Shown: in pieces, positions 27,564 through 36,823 of the stretch
How the letters are laid out: every line of letters begins with the position of its first letter
Numbering within the stretch: the stretch's first letter is position 1
From: Mesorhizobium sp. 131-2-1
Lineage (GTDB): Bacteria; Pseudomonadota; Alphaproteobacteria; Rhizobiales; Rhizobiaceae
DNA length: 64,000 nucleotides
Assembly: GCF_016756535.1 (NCBI RefSeq)
Contig: NZ_AP023247.1
Span: 4,340,501 to 4,404,500 of the forward strand
Reading direction: 5' to 3'
Translations under genes and position numbers: made by a program
The notes under the pieces: generated by a model
Database searches by the model: none
What the model was told of the DNA's origin: nothing
What the model saw: the letters and a program-made list of their open reading frames with translations, nothing else

Positions 27564-27931
27564 TTCTTGTCGTCCAGCGGGGTCGCGATATCGGCTTTCA
27601 ATTCATGCGCGGCCAGGGGGTCGAGGAAAGGGTTGCGATAGAGCTTGTCGTGGCTTTCGACGCCGACCTCCAGCGTGCAGTCGCTCATGGGGCGGGCAAC
27701 GCAGAGGATTATGTAGCCATTGGCGATCTGGCGGTTGTTCAGCGCGACCTGCGCCTTTTGATCGACCTTGCCGCTGATCATCTTGGCCGCGCAGGTGATG
27801 CAGCCGCCATACTTGCAGCCGTAGGGCAGGTCCACGCCCTGATCGCGCAGGCTTTGCAGGAGGGGCTTGCGGTGATCGACCTCATAGGCCGCGCCGCCTT
27901 GATTGGCCAGCGTGATGGTGAAGCGGGTCAT
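27560..27931 (-). CDS. 2Fe-2S plant-type ferredoxin
   Basis: A 123-residue ferredoxin. The cluster ligands are visible as C-x4-C-x2-C (YGCKYGGCITCAAK) with the fourth Cys in GYIILCVARPMSDC. The fold begins FTITLANQGGAAYEVDHRKP and keeps the LLQSLRDQGVDLPYGC approach, as in reductase-linked ferredoxins. It has 4-bp overlaps on both sides with the methanethiol oxidase-type and CoA-binding genes, so it probably serves as an electron carrier for this operon. No reductase gene is adjacent. Confidence 0.9.
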   Translation of the reverse strand: MTRFTITLANQGGAAYEVDHRKPLLQSLRDQGVDLPYGCKYGGCITCAAKMISGKVDQKAQVALNNRQIANGYIILCVARPMSDCTLEVGVESHDKLYRNPFLDPLAAHELKADIATPLDDKK

Positions 27932-29283
27932 ACCCAGATGTCGCTTGTGCAATCGCCGCCGGGATAACGGGTTTCGTGGCAGCGGCTTGGCCCATTCGGT
28001 TCCTTGCCGAAATCGACGACAAATCGCGGATCGATTGCCATGCCGCCGTTTTCCGTGTCGCAGTTGACCATCAGCATGCATCCGCCATTGGTACGGATTT
28101 CCGGATAGAACTGATTGTCCCAGGTCGAGAACAGCGAGGTCGTCACATAGAGCCGCTTGCCGTCGAGGCTGAGCTGTATCATCTGCGGCCCGCCGGTGAC
28201 TTTGACGCCATTGACCACGGGTGCGCGGCCGAGCAGTCCGCCCATCCACACCTGCCCGGTGAGCCTGGCGTTGTGCGGGTCCGAGATGTCGTACTGGCGG
28301 ATGTCGCCATGCAGCCAGTTGCAGAGATAGAGGTATCTATCGTCCATGCTGAGCAGAATGACCGAGATCACGCCGGGGATCGGGATCGGCCATTCGGGAT
28401 GCGGCTGATTGTCGACGTCGACAATCTTTTCCCATTGCCACTCACCCGCCGCATCCTTCCACCAATGGATGATGTTTGCGGAAAGGGCCGCGCCGACGAA
28501 GCCGTGGCTGCTGTCTGGATTGTGATGGAAGCGCACTTCCAGCGGGATCAGGCCATCTTCACCGAGGTAGAATGTCTGCTTCGGCTCCTTCTTCGCAAAA
28601 TCCCAGAAATGGATCTCGCGGCCATATTTCAGATGGCCAACCTCTTCCAGGTCGAAACCCGGCATGAAGGTGTTGGGCGCGGCCCACTCCGAGCTGACCA
28701 TCACGTTGTGTCGCGGCTGGTACCAGAAATCGTAACCGAACTTGATGCCGCCCATGGAGTTTTCCCAGCGGCCGACAATCTCGAACTCCTTGCTGAGCTG
28801 CAGATAGCCGCCGGGGGCATTGCCCTGCGCGTCGCCAAGCATGGAAACGATGATGTCCGAGCCGAGGCAGTGCACCGTGTGCGGCGCCGACAGGTTGGTC
28901 CTGGCTTTGATCTCAGCGCCGTCGATGACCTTGAACAGCGTCGGATTGCGGGGATCGGTAGCGCAATCGACAATATGCAGATTGGACGATCGCACGCCCG
29001 GCACGATCAGGTATTTCCGCTCCATGCTCTCATCGCCATGGCACGACGAACAGGCATTCCAGCCCGAGTGATGCAGCTCATCGCCGATACTCGGCATCTG
29101 CAGGCGTGAAATCACCTGGCTGTAGGTCGAACTCTGCGGGTCGACATCGATGGTGCACAGATAGTCCGGCTTCTGGATGCCGGTGCCGGTGTAGATGGCA
29201 ATCGTATAGAGCAGCTTTTCGCGCGGCGCCCGCATCGCCTCGGCGGGAGAGGCATAGCCCGGTCCACAGCAATGTTCGGTCAT
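27928..29283 (-). CDS. Selenium-binding protein 56 family, methanethiol oxidase-type
   Basis: A 451-residue SBP56/SELENBP1-family protein. Bacterial and human members are copper-dependent methanethiol oxidases that give formaldehyde, H2O2 and sulfide (known). Seen: EKLLYTIAIYTGTGIQKPDY, the HHSGWNACSSCHGD segment, APHTVHCLGSDIIVSMLGD, VRFHHNPDSSHGFVGAALS and the C-terminal LFSTWDNQFYP, with many conserved histidines able to bind metal. No signal peptide is visible. It heads an operon with a ferredoxin and a CoA-binding protein. The oxidase activity is inferred from family; SCO/MauG maturation genes are not adjacent. Confidence 0.88.
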   Translation of the reverse strand: MTEHCCGPGYASPAEAMRAPREKLLYTIAIYTGTGIQKPDYLCTIDVDPQSSTYSQVISRLQMPSIGDELHHSGWNACSSCHGDESMERKYLIVPGVRSSNLHIVDCATDPRNPTLFKVIDGAEIKARTNLSAPHTVHCLGSDIIVSMLGDAQGNAPGGYLQLSKEFEIVGRWENSMGGIKFGYDFWYQPRHNVMVSSEWAAPNTFMPGFDLEEVGHLKYGREIHFWDFAKKEPKQTFYLGEDGLIPLEVRFHHNPDSSHGFVGAALSANIIHWWKDAAGEWQWEKIVDVDNQPHPEWPIPIPGVISVILLSMDDRYLYLCNWLHGDIRQYDISDPHNARLTGQVWMGGLLGRAPVVNGVKVTGGPQMIQLSLDGKRLYVTTSLFSTWDNQFYPEIRTNGGCMLMVNCDTENGGMAIDPRFVVDFGKEPNGPSRCHETRYPGGDCTSDIWV

Positions 29284-29536
29284 GGCTATTTCCCCAATTT
29301 GAACAGCGGCCGGCCCATGGGGGTCAAGCTGGAATGTAGTGCATGCTTGGTGCTGGCGCTATGGCCGGGGGTGGCGCGGACCGTGATGTGCAAGTTGGAG
29401 AAAGAGCGTCCACGAGACCGCCCAACGCGAACTTCGCCCCTGCATCGGGGCCGCCGCGATGACAGCCAGGTCGCCGCTCTTGGCCGCCTCGTGAAGTGGA
29501 CCGCCTTCAGGGCCGCGTCGCGTCACGGATACGGCT

Positions 29537-30475
29537 TCAAGCCAGATTGATGGCAACGTTGCGCAGCAGCGCGACGGATTTGCGCATGCCTTCCATCGGC
29601 GACAGTATCATGTCCTCGTGCTCGATGGACAGCACATCGTCGTAGCCGACCTGCTCGAGCGCGGTGCAGAACTGCCGCCACCAGAGCTCGCCGTGGCCAT
29701 AGCCGAGCGTGATGTAGTTCCAGGCCCGTTCGGCATAGTGGTTCGGCGCGCGCGCATCGAGCGTGCCATCTATGCCCGCGGGTATCGGTTCGACGCGTGT
29801 GTCCTTCGCATGAACATAGTAGATCGCGGAGCCCAGCTTGCGGACGGCGGCAATGGGGTCGGCGCCCATCCACATCGGGTGGCTCGGGTCATAATTTGCG
29901 CCGACCGTTTCGCCGACGGCGTCGCGAAGCCTGAACAGCGTGTGGACGTTGTAGACGGCCTGGTGGCCGTGCAGTTCCAGGCAGAGTTTGCTTATGCCTA
30001 GATTGTTCGAGAATTTTACCAGATCGCGCCAGTAGGGAATGATGCAATCGTCCCACTGGTAGCGCTGGATGTCGGCGCATTCGGGCGGCCAGTCGGTGAT
30101 GATCCAGTTCGGGTTGGCATCGCCCGGACCACCTGGCAGTCCCGACATCATGACGACGCGATCGATGCCCATCAAGCTCGCCAGCCGGATCGTATCCTGC
30201 GTCACCTGATGGTGCTTCTTGCCCTGCGATCCCGGATGCAGCGGATTGCCCGAGCAGTTGAGTGCCGCGATCGTCAGCCCGTGATCCTGAACCTTGGCGA
30301 CGAATTCGCTGCGTGCGGCAGCGCTGTCAAGCATCGCCGCGAGATTGATGTGCGGCGCCGACGACCAATTGCCACAGGCGAACTCCAGCGTCTCCAACCC
30401 AAATTCGGCCGAGGCGCGCAGCATCTCTTCGAAAGACAGGTTGCCCAGGCTGTCTGTGATCATGCCAATCTTCAT
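29537..30475 (-). CDS. Sugar phosphate isomerase/epimerase (TIM barrel)
   Basis: A 312-residue AP-endonuclease-2-type TIM barrel. Metal-binding residues appear in LCLELHGHQAVYNVHTLFRL, GANYDPSHPMWMG, YVHAKDT and LSIEHED. It starts MKIGMITDSLGNLSFEEML. Such proteins in inositol-type operons isomerise or epimerise keto-inositols. It is last in a seven-gene run that includes a transporter, an IolE-like dehydratase and an Idh/MocA-type dehydrogenase, so a carbocyclic sugar substrate is likely. Confidence 0.87.
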   Translation of the reverse strand: MKIGMITDSLGNLSFEEMLRASAEFGLETLEFACGNWSSAPHINLAAMLDSAAARSEFVAKVQDHGLTIAALNCSGNPLHPGSQGKKHHQVTQDTIRLASLMGIDRVVMMSGLPGGPGDANPNWIITDWPPECADIQRYQWDDCIIPYWRDLVKFSNNLGISKLCLELHGHQAVYNVHTLFRLRDAVGETVGANYDPSHPMWMGADPIAAVRKLGSAIYYVHAKDTRVEPIPAGIDGTLDARAPNHYAERAWNYITLGYGHGELWWRQFCTALEQVGYDDVLSIEHEDMILSPMEGMRKSVALLRNVAINLA

Positions 30476-30508
30476 GGGGCGGCTCCTGGTTGACTTGCGA
30501 CCGTTCCG

Positions 30509-31501
30509 TCAGAGCTTCACCGGCTCGAACCTGCCGGATCTGACGGAGGCAATCGCTGCTTCGCAAAGGATCATCGCCTTGCGACCATCGCTGGCGGTGA
30601 CGTCGGGCTTCTTTCCGATCTCGACACATGTGATGAAGTGGTCGATCTCGGCGGCGTAGGACTCGGCGTAGCGCTCGACGAAGAAGTAATAGGGCTTGTC
30701 GCGCGAGATGCCGTTGGCGCCGCACATCTCGACCGAGGTCGGCAGCCGATTGCCGGCGAGCAGCATGCCATCGGCGCCATGCACCTCGACGCGCTGGTCG
30801 TAGCCATAGGCGGCCCTGACGCTGTTGTTGATGTGGCACTGCCGGCCGGACGCGGTGCGCAGGATGAACATAGCGGTGTCGTAGTCGCCGAGCTTCTTGT
30901 ACTGCGGCGCGACCAGGGATGACCCGGTCGCAAAGAGTTCGACGGGTTCTTCGCCGAGCATATTCCGCGCCATGTCGAAGTCGTGGATGGTCATTTCGCG
31001 AAACACGCCCCCTCCTCCGGCCAGCGCTTCCTCAGTCTCGGGTTCCGGGTCGCGGCTGGTGATGATGACCTGCTCGACGGCGCCGATTTCGCCGGCATTG
31101 ACGCGCTCCTTCAGCGCCCGGAAGCTCGGATCGAAACGGCGGTTGAAGCCGATCTGAAACGGCACGCCGGCCTTCTCGACCGCCGCCAGGCACTGGTCGG
31201 TGCGCTTGAGGTCGAGATCGATCGGCTTCTCGCAGAAGATCGCCTTGCCCTTCGCCGCCGCGGCCATGGCCAGTTCGGCATGCGTCCGCGTCGCCGAAGC
31301 GATGAACACCATTTTCACCGCAGGGTCGTCCATCGCCGTTTCGGTGTCGGCGATCTCTGCGCCCGTCATGGCAGCGATCCTCTCGGCGGCCTCCCGGTTT
31401 GGATCGACGATGTAGCGCAGCCGCACTCTTGGATGGCGCGCGAGATTGCCGGCATGCACCCGGCCGATCAGCCCCACTCCGAACAGACAGACATCCATCA
31501 T
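30509..31501 (-). CDS. Gfo/Idh/MocA family dehydrogenase, inositol dehydrogenase-like
   Basis: A 330-residue NAD(P)-dependent dehydrogenase. The Rossmann motif is CLFGVGLIGRVHAGNLARHP; the catalytic-domain signature is KAIFCEKPIDLDLKRTDQCL, with Lys in EKP, and IGFNRRFDPSFRALKERVN follows. The family includes IolG (myo-inositol 2-dehydrogenase) and MocA of rhizopine catabolism. Context with IolE, a TIM-barrel isomerase, a sugar ABC transporter and a MocR regulator supports an inositol or inosamine substrate. Exact substrate unproven. Confidence 0.88.
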   Translation of the reverse strand: MMDVCLFGVGLIGRVHAGNLARHPRVRLRYIVDPNREAAERIAAMTGAEIADTETAMDDPAVKMVFIASATRTHAELAMAAAAKGKAIFCEKPIDLDLKRTDQCLAAVEKAGVPFQIGFNRRFDPSFRALKERVNAGEIGAVEQVIITSRDPEPETEEALAGGGGVFREMTIHDFDMARNMLGEEPVELFATGSSLVAPQYKKLGDYDTAMFILRTASGRQCHINNSVRAAYGYDQRVEVHGADGMLLAGNRLPTSVEMCGANGISRDKPYYFFVERYAESYAAEIDHFITCVEIGKKPDVTASDGRKAMILCEAAIASVRSGRFEPVKL

Positions 31502-31517
31502 GCGTTCGACTTTCCTG

Positions 31518-32336
31518 TCACTTGACGGCGCCCATGGTGAGCCCGCGAACCAGGTGGCGCTGCACCAGCAGCGCGAAGAAGACGATCGGCAGCGCGCCGA
31601 TGACGCCGGCAGCCGCCATCGAGGCCCAGTCGGTGTCGATGCGCCCGATCAGCGTGGCGGTGCCACGCGGCATGGTCATCGCCCGGGGCGTCGCCGTCAG
31701 CGCCAGCGCGAAGAGGAATTCGTTGAAGGTGACCAGCACCGCAAAGATCGCGGTTGCGGCAAGCCCGGGTGCGGCAAGCGGCAGCGTGATGCGACGGAAG
31801 GCGCCGAAGCGGGAATCGCCGTCGACCATCGCCGCTTCCTCGAGATCGACCGGGATTTCGCGGAAGAAGCTTTCCATCATCCAGACGCAGAAGGTGACGT
31901 TGAAGGCCGTGTAGGTGGCGATCAGTCCCAGCCAGCTGTCGAGCAGGCCGAGGCTGAGCATCAAGAGATAGACGGGGATCAGGATGACGACCGGCGGGAT
32001 GATGCGCAGCGTCAAAAGGAACAGGCCGACCTTGCCTTCCATGGCAAAAGGCAGCCGAAAACGCGCGATTGCATAGGCGCCCATGGCACCGACCACCAGC
32101 GCGATGGCGACGGAAAAGAACGTCACCACCAGCGAGTTTGTCAGGTAGGAGCCGAACTGCTTTTCGGTGAACAGCCTGACGTAATTGTCGAATGTCAGCA
32201 CATGCGGGTAGAGCGTGCCTTCCTGCGTGATCTCGCGGTTGGATTTCAGCGAGGTCGAGACCAGCCAGTAGATCGGCAGCAGCACGATCGCCAGCACGAA
32301 GCTCGTCGTCAGGATGCGTGCCAGACGGACCCTCAT
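31518..32336 (-). CDS. Carbohydrate ABC transporter permease (MalG family)
   Basis: A 272-residue inner-membrane protein with six hydrophobic segments. The start MRVRLARILTTSFVLAIVLL and the family motif EAAMVDGDSRFGAFRRITLP (EAA loop contacting the ATPase) identify it as a CUT1-type MalG permease. Starts inside the stop of the MalF-type gene (4-bp overlap). It works with the permease, Tat-type binding protein and UgpC-type ATPase of this operon. Confidence 0.9.
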   Translation of the reverse strand: MRVRLARILTTSFVLAIVLLPIYWLVSTSLKSNREITQEGTLYPHVLTFDNYVRLFTEKQFGSYLTNSLVVTFFSVAIALVVGAMGAYAIARFRLPFAMEGKVGLFLLTLRIIPPVVILIPVYLLMLSLGLLDSWLGLIATYTAFNVTFCVWMMESFFREIPVDLEEAAMVDGDSRFGAFRRITLPLAAPGLAATAIFAVLVTFNEFLFALALTATPRAMTMPRGTATLIGRIDTDWASMAAAGVIGALPIVFFALLVQRHLVRGLTMGAVK

Positions 32337-33238
32337 GACGCATCGATCCTTCGCAACAGCCTGATGGCGCTGAAAGCGAGCGCCAGCACGACGAGACCGA
32401 TGGTCACGAACAGGGCGGCCGCATAGCCGGTCTGCTGGAACTTGAAGGCGGTGTCGTAGCCGTAGATCGAGACCAGCCTGGTCGCCTCGCCCGGCCCGCC
32501 GCGCGTCAGCACGAAAACCTGGTCGAAGGTGCCGAAGGCGTCGATGGTCCTGAGCACGATGGCCACCGCCAGCACCGGCCGCATCATCGGGAAGGTGAGA
32601 TCGGCGAACACCCGCCAGGCGCCGGCGCCGTCGACGCGCGCGGCCTCGAACGGCTCGTGCGGGAGCGATTGCAACCCGGCGAGCAGGATCAGGAACATCA
32701 GCGGCGTCCATTCCCAGACATCGAGGACGACGAGGCCGATGAAGGCGTTGAGCGGCTTGCCGAGGATCTGCACCGCGCCGCCCCCCAACGCCTCGGAGAT
32801 CACCGTCAGCATGCCGGCGTCGCTGGCGTAGATGAGCCGAAAGACGATGGCGACGACGACCGGGGTGATCACCATCGGAATGATCAGCACGGTCCTCAGC
32901 AAGCGGATGCCGCGAAACTCGCGCAGGCAGAACAGCGCCAGCGCGAAGCCCAGAACCGCTTCGATGGATACGGACAGCGCGACAAACTTCACAGTGACCC
33001 AGAGCGAATTCAGGAACTGCGCGTCGCTCCACAGGTGCACATAGTTCTGCAGGCCGACGTCCGAAATGGGTGAGCCGTAGCGGTAGGCCCTGGTACTGGC
33101 CCTGAGACCATCCCAGAGCGGATAGACGAGGACGCCGAGAACGATCATCAGGCCCGGCGCCAGCATGAGATATGGGAGGGCGAGGTCGAGCCCCGCCCCC
33201 TGCAGGCGATATTTGCGCGCCTGCGTGCCGCTTTGCAT
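32333..33238 (-). CDS. Carbohydrate ABC transporter permease (MalF family)
   Basis: A 301-residue CUT1 permease with six membrane helices: LALPYLMLAPGLMIVLGVLV at the first helix, and the EAA loop EAARVDGAGAWRVFADLTFP. It overlaps the binding-protein stop by one base (TGATG) and the next permease by four bases. Together with MalG it forms the membrane pore for the inositol-type operon substrate. Confidence 0.9.
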   Translation of the reverse strand: MQSGTQARKYRLQGAGLDLALPYLMLAPGLMIVLGVLVYPLWDGLRASTRAYRYGSPISDVGLQNYVHLWSDAQFLNSLWVTVKFVALSVSIEAVLGFALALFCLREFRGIRLLRTVLIIPMVITPVVVAIVFRLIYASDAGMLTVISEALGGGAVQILGKPLNAFIGLVVLDVWEWTPLMFLILLAGLQSLPHEPFEAARVDGAGAWRVFADLTFPMMRPVLAVAIVLRTIDAFGTFDQVFVLTRGGPGEATRLVSIYGYDTAFKFQQTGYAAALFVTIGLVVLALAFSAIRLLRRIDAS

Positions 33239-34557
33239 CAGTAGTACCCGGCCGTGGTCAGGTAGTCCTTGACCTGCTTGGCGGCGTTGTCGAGCGCCGC
33301 ACCGCCGCCAGAACCGGCCTGCAGTGCCTTGTTGAGCTCGATGCCGAGCAGCTCCTCGACCTTGGCCCAGTCCGGGGTGCGCGGCCGGGGCAGCGCGCCG
33401 GCATCAAGCTGCTGCAAGGCGACCGGGATCAGCCGATTTCCTGGTTTGGCGATGCCGAAGGCGCTGCGTTTCACCGGGATCGAGCCGGCCTCCGACAGCT
33501 TAGCCTGCGTTTCGGCGCTGGTGTACCACTTCAGGAACTCGACCGCGTTCGCCTTGTTGGGTGCCGATTTCGGCACGCCGGCGATAAAGATGCCCATCTG
33601 GGCGATCGCCGACTGCTGCTTCGGCACGACGCCGAAATCGAGCTTGCCGGCGACCTTGGTCTGCGCCGGATCGTCGGCCTTCAAGGCATTGCCGGAATAC
33701 TGGATGATCGCGCCGGCATCGCCGCCCAGGATTGCCGCCCCTTCCTGGTCGGAGTCGAACTCGACCACACCGCTCGGCGCGTTCTGCTTCATCGTGCCGA
33801 CGAAGAAATCGGCCGAGGCCTTGCCTTCCGCCGAATTGAAGACCGGGTTCCACTTGTCGTCGAAGAAGGCGCCGCCGAACGACAAGAAGACCGGATACCA
33901 GCTGGTGACGATCGAGTTGCCGGAGACGCCGCGGAAGACGACCGGGTATTTGATCTTGCCGGCCGCCACCCCTTCCTTGCCCTTGGCGATCACCTCGTCC
34001 CAGGTCTTCGGCGCGCCGCCGGTGAAGACGTCGTTGCGGTAGGTGAGTGTCTGCAGATCGCCGACGAACGGCACGCAGATCAGCGTCGGCTTGGCGTCCT
34101 CGAAACCCTTGACGCGCGGTCCCTTCTGCGGCGGCCAATAGCCCATGTCGATCATCGAGCCGATCCAGTCCTTGTCGGCGCCGTCGATGCCGCCGGCGCC
34201 GAGATCCTCGAGCACATTGGCGGCGCCGAACTGCGGCACCCAAGGATCGTCGAGCAGATAGAGGTCGTACTGGCCGGCACCGCTCTGGGCATCGGCGAAC
34301 CACTTCTCCAGCGTCACGCCGTATTCGTCCTCGAGGAACTCGATGTCGAAGCCGGCCTCCTTGGCCTGCGGGATGATTTTCTGCTTGAACGGCGTCAGCC
34401 CGCCATCGGTAAAGGCGCCGATGATGACCTTCTTGCCGGCGGCCCGTGCCGGCATCGGCAGGCCGAGCGTGGTGAGGGCCGTGGTGGCCAAAGCCAGGCC
34501 AAGCCCGCCCTTGATGACGGAGCGGCGAGTAAGTCTGCTTCTGCTGGAATGCATCAT
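33238..34557 (-). CDS. Extracellular solute-binding protein family 1, Tat-exported
   Basis: A 439-residue sugar-binding protein. The leader has a twin-arginine motif (RLTRRSVIKGG) followed by LGLALATTALTTLGLPMPARAA, so export as a folded protein through Tat is expected. The mature part begins KKVIIGAFTDGGLTPFKQKI and contains PKTWDEVIAKGKEG and FLKWYTSAETQAKLSEAGSI, typical of family 1 (MalE-like). It overlaps both neighbours by 1-4 bases. Two adjacent ATGs (34557 and 34554) compete as starts. Confidence 0.9.
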   Translation of the reverse strand: MMHSSRSRLTRRSVIKGGLGLALATTALTTLGLPMPARAAGKKVIIGAFTDGGLTPFKQKIIPQAKEAGFDIEFLEDEYGVTLEKWFADAQSGAGQYDLYLLDDPWVPQFGAANVLEDLGAGGIDGADKDWIGSMIDMGYWPPQKGPRVKGFEDAKPTLICVPFVGDLQTLTYRNDVFTGGAPKTWDEVIAKGKEGVAAGKIKYPVVFRGVSGNSIVTSWYPVFLSFGGAFFDDKWNPVFNSAEGKASADFFVGTMKQNAPSGVVEFDSDQEGAAILGGDAGAIIQYSGNALKADDPAQTKVAGKLDFGVVPKQQSAIAQMGIFIAGVPKSAPNKANAVEFLKWYTSAETQAKLSEAGSIPVKRSAFGIAKPGNRLIPVALQQLDAGALPRPRTPDWAKVEELLGIELNKALQAGSGGGAALDNAAKQVKDYLTTAGYY

Positions 34558-35651
34558 TTCTCTCTCCCGTTACTGTTGACCCTGTGGACGGCGGTGATGC
34601 CGACCGAATTGAAGAAACAGGCGTTCGCGGCGTCGAAGGCGACGCCGATGTTTTCGCCCACGGCACCCCTGAAATCGCGCCCCGTGCGCACCGAGACGTT
34701 GCCGCCGTCGACGCGGACGTTGACCAGCGTCTCGTTGCCCATCGGCTCGACGACGTAGATCTCGCCGGGCAGCGCGCCTGGCGCGTCAGGCTGGGCGACG
34801 CTGCAATCTTCCGGCCTGAGGCCGATCTCGACGATCTCGGCGAGGCGGCAGGCGACGAAGCGCGTTCGCTCCAGCGGGATGATCTTCCCGCCGGCGAAGA
34901 CGCCTTGCTCGGCCAGCGACACCGGTAGGATATTCATCGGCGGATTGCCTACGAAGGTTGCGACGAAGCGGTTTGCCGGACGGTCGTAGATGTCGATGGG
35001 CGGCGCCATCTGCTGCAACTCGCCGCCATGCATGACGGCTACCAGGTCGGCCATGGTGAGGGCCTCGACCTGGTCGTGGGTGACGTAGATGGTGGTGGCG
35101 CTGAGGCGCTGGCAGAGGCGCTTGATCTCGCCGCGCATGGTGAGCCGCAGCCTTGCATCGAGATTGGACAGCGGCTCGTCCATGAGGAAGGCCGCCGGAT
35201 CCCTGACGATCGCCCGGGCGAGTGCCACGCGCTGCCGCTGTCCGCCGGAGAGCTGGCGCGGCCTGCGGTCGAGCAGATGGCCGATCTCGAGGATGGCGGC
35301 GACCTCGCCGATCTTGGCCTTGCGCTCGATGTCCGGCGTGCCGCGGATCCACAGCGGATAGCCGATGTTTTCGGCAACCGTCATCTGCGGGTAAAGCGCG
35401 TAGCTCTGGAACACCATGGCGATGTCGCGGTCGCGCGGCTGCAGGCGGGTGACGTCGCGCTCGCCGATGAACACCTTGCCGGCGCTCGGCATGTCCAGCC
35501 CTGCCAGGATGCGTAGCGCCGTCGTCTTGCCGCAGCCCGACGGGCCGAGGAGAGCGAGGAATTTGTGGTCTGGCACGGCGAGGTCGAGCGATCGAAGCAC
35601 GTTGAGTGCGCCGAAATTCTTGACCACGCTCTTGTACAGGACCGAACTCAT
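34554..35651 (-). CDS. Sugar ABC transporter ATP-binding protein (UgpC/MsmK type)
   Basis: A 365-residue ATPase of the CUT1 class. Walker [10 protein letters not shown], signature LSGGQRQR, Walker [17 protein letters not shown] and switch His in [14 protein letters not shown]; a C-terminal TOBE/OB domain (from ~240) is present, with GLRPEDCSV. The start at 35651 gives [14 protein letters not shown], the family N-terminus. Located between the IolE-like and binding-protein genes in one transcription unit. Confidence 0.92.
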   Translation of the reverse strand: MSSVLYKSVVKNFGALNVLRSLDLAVPDHKFLALLGPSGCGKTTALRILAGLDMPSAGKVFIGERDVTRLQPRDRDIAMVFQSYALYPQMTVAENIGYPLWIRGTPDIERKAKIGEVAAILEIGHLLDRRPRQLSGGQRQRVALARAIVRDPAAFLMDEPLSNLDARLRLTMRGEIKRLCQRLSATTIYVTHDQVEALTMADLVAVMHGGELQQMAPPIDIYDRPANRFVATFVGNPPMNILPVSLAEQGVFAGGKIIPLERTRFVACRLAEIVEIGLRPEDCSVAQPDAPGALPGEIYVVEPMGNETLVNVRVDGGNVSVRTGRDFRGAVGENIGVAFDAANACFFNSVGITAVHRVNSNGREK

Positions 35652-35679
35652 CGCCTTCCCCGGCGCCCCCGCTTCTAGC

Positions 35680-36588
35680 CTAGTCCTTGCGTTCGTCGAC
35701 CTTGAGCCCTGCCCCGCGGGCGAGATCGCGAAGGTTGCGATAGCCCATCGTCGCATAGGTGAGCGGATGCGCCCTGGCCGGATCCTGCTCGGCCTCGACG
35801 ACCAGCCAACCGGCATAGCCGTGGTCCGCCAGCACATTCAGCAGCGTCGCATAGTCGATCGCGCCATCGCCCGGCACGGTGAAGATGCCTTCCATCACCG
35901 CGCCCATGAAGCTCATGTCGGCGGCCCGCGCCCGCTTCAGCACCTGCGGCCGCACATCCTTGCAATGGACATGGACGACGCGGCCGATATGCCGGCGCAG
36001 CAGGCTTTCGGGATCGCCGCCAGAGAAGGCGCAATGGCCGGTGTCATAAAGCAGACCGACGGCCTCGCCCGACCCCGCCATCAGCCGGCCGATCTCCTCG
36101 TCCGTCTCGATGATGGTGCCCATGTGGTGATGGAACGCCATACGCACGCCGAAATCGGCGAAGCGTTCGGCAAGCCGGGTGATCTTGGCGCCATAGGCCT
36201 TCCATTCGTCACCGGCCAATTTCGGGCGCTGCGAGATCGGGTCATGGATGGCGCCGTGGCGACCGCGCGAAGTGTCGGCATAGACGACGTGTTTGGCGCC
36301 GAGGTCGCGCAAGAGCGTCAGGTGCGGCAGGATCGCGTCGAATTCTTCCTCGACCGCCTTTTCGCAGATACGGCCATCGTACCAGCCTGAGACAAGCGCG
36401 AGATTATATGGCTGAAGAGCGGCCGCCAGCGCCTTGCTCTCCCTTGGGAATTTGCCGCCGAGCTCGGTGCCGGCATAGCCGGCCTGGCGGGTCTCGGAGA
36501 GACAGGTTTTGAGTGGCGTGTCGCCGCCCAGTTCGGGCACGTCGTCATTCGTCCACGTAATCGGATTGATGCCTATCCTGACAGCCAT
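35680..36588 (-). CDS. iolE: Inosose dehydratase-like TIM-barrel protein (IolE/MocC family)
   Basis: A 302-residue TIM barrel starting MAVRIGINPITWTNDDVPEL, the hallmark of IolE (2-keto-myo-inositol dehydratase) and its rhizopine relative MocC. Other blocks: YAGTELGGKFPRE, MAFHHHMGTIIETDEEI with metal-binding His, LLYDTGHCAFSGGD and HVHCKDVRP. It is the first gene of the seven-gene operon, divergent from the MocR gene. The other classical iol genes (iolA, B, C, D) are absent here, so it may act on a modified inositol; the symbol is by family. Confidence 0.82.
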   Translation of the reverse strand: MAVRIGINPITWTNDDVPELGGDTPLKTCLSETRQAGYAGTELGGKFPRESKALAAALQPYNLALVSGWYDGRICEKAVEEEFDAILPHLTLLRDLGAKHVVYADTSRGRHGAIHDPISQRPKLAGDEWKAYGAKITRLAERFADFGVRMAFHHHMGTIIETDEEIGRLMAGSGEAVGLLYDTGHCAFSGGDPESLLRRHIGRVVHVHCKDVRPQVLKRARAADMSFMGAVMEGIFTVPGDGAIDYATLLNVLADHGYAGWLVVEAEQDPARAHPLTYATMGYRNLRDLARGAGLKVDERKD

Positions 36589-36823
36589 CCTGGCTCCCGC
36601 CGGCGCAGGCTTCCGTGGCGATGGCGCTCCACCCCGCTCGCTGCGGGCGGTGAAAAACGCTCTGCCTACGGCATCCCTGGCGCGCTGTTCCCGTTTTTCT
36701 TTCAATTTAAGCGCCAATCTGTATCCATCGCGAGGGCCAGTTCGGGCAGAAGTGAAGGTGCCAGTTTCACTTTCCGTTGAGGTCGGCTAAGTTTGCCCTT
36801 CCCTCTTGCCGCGGGGCTTTTCG

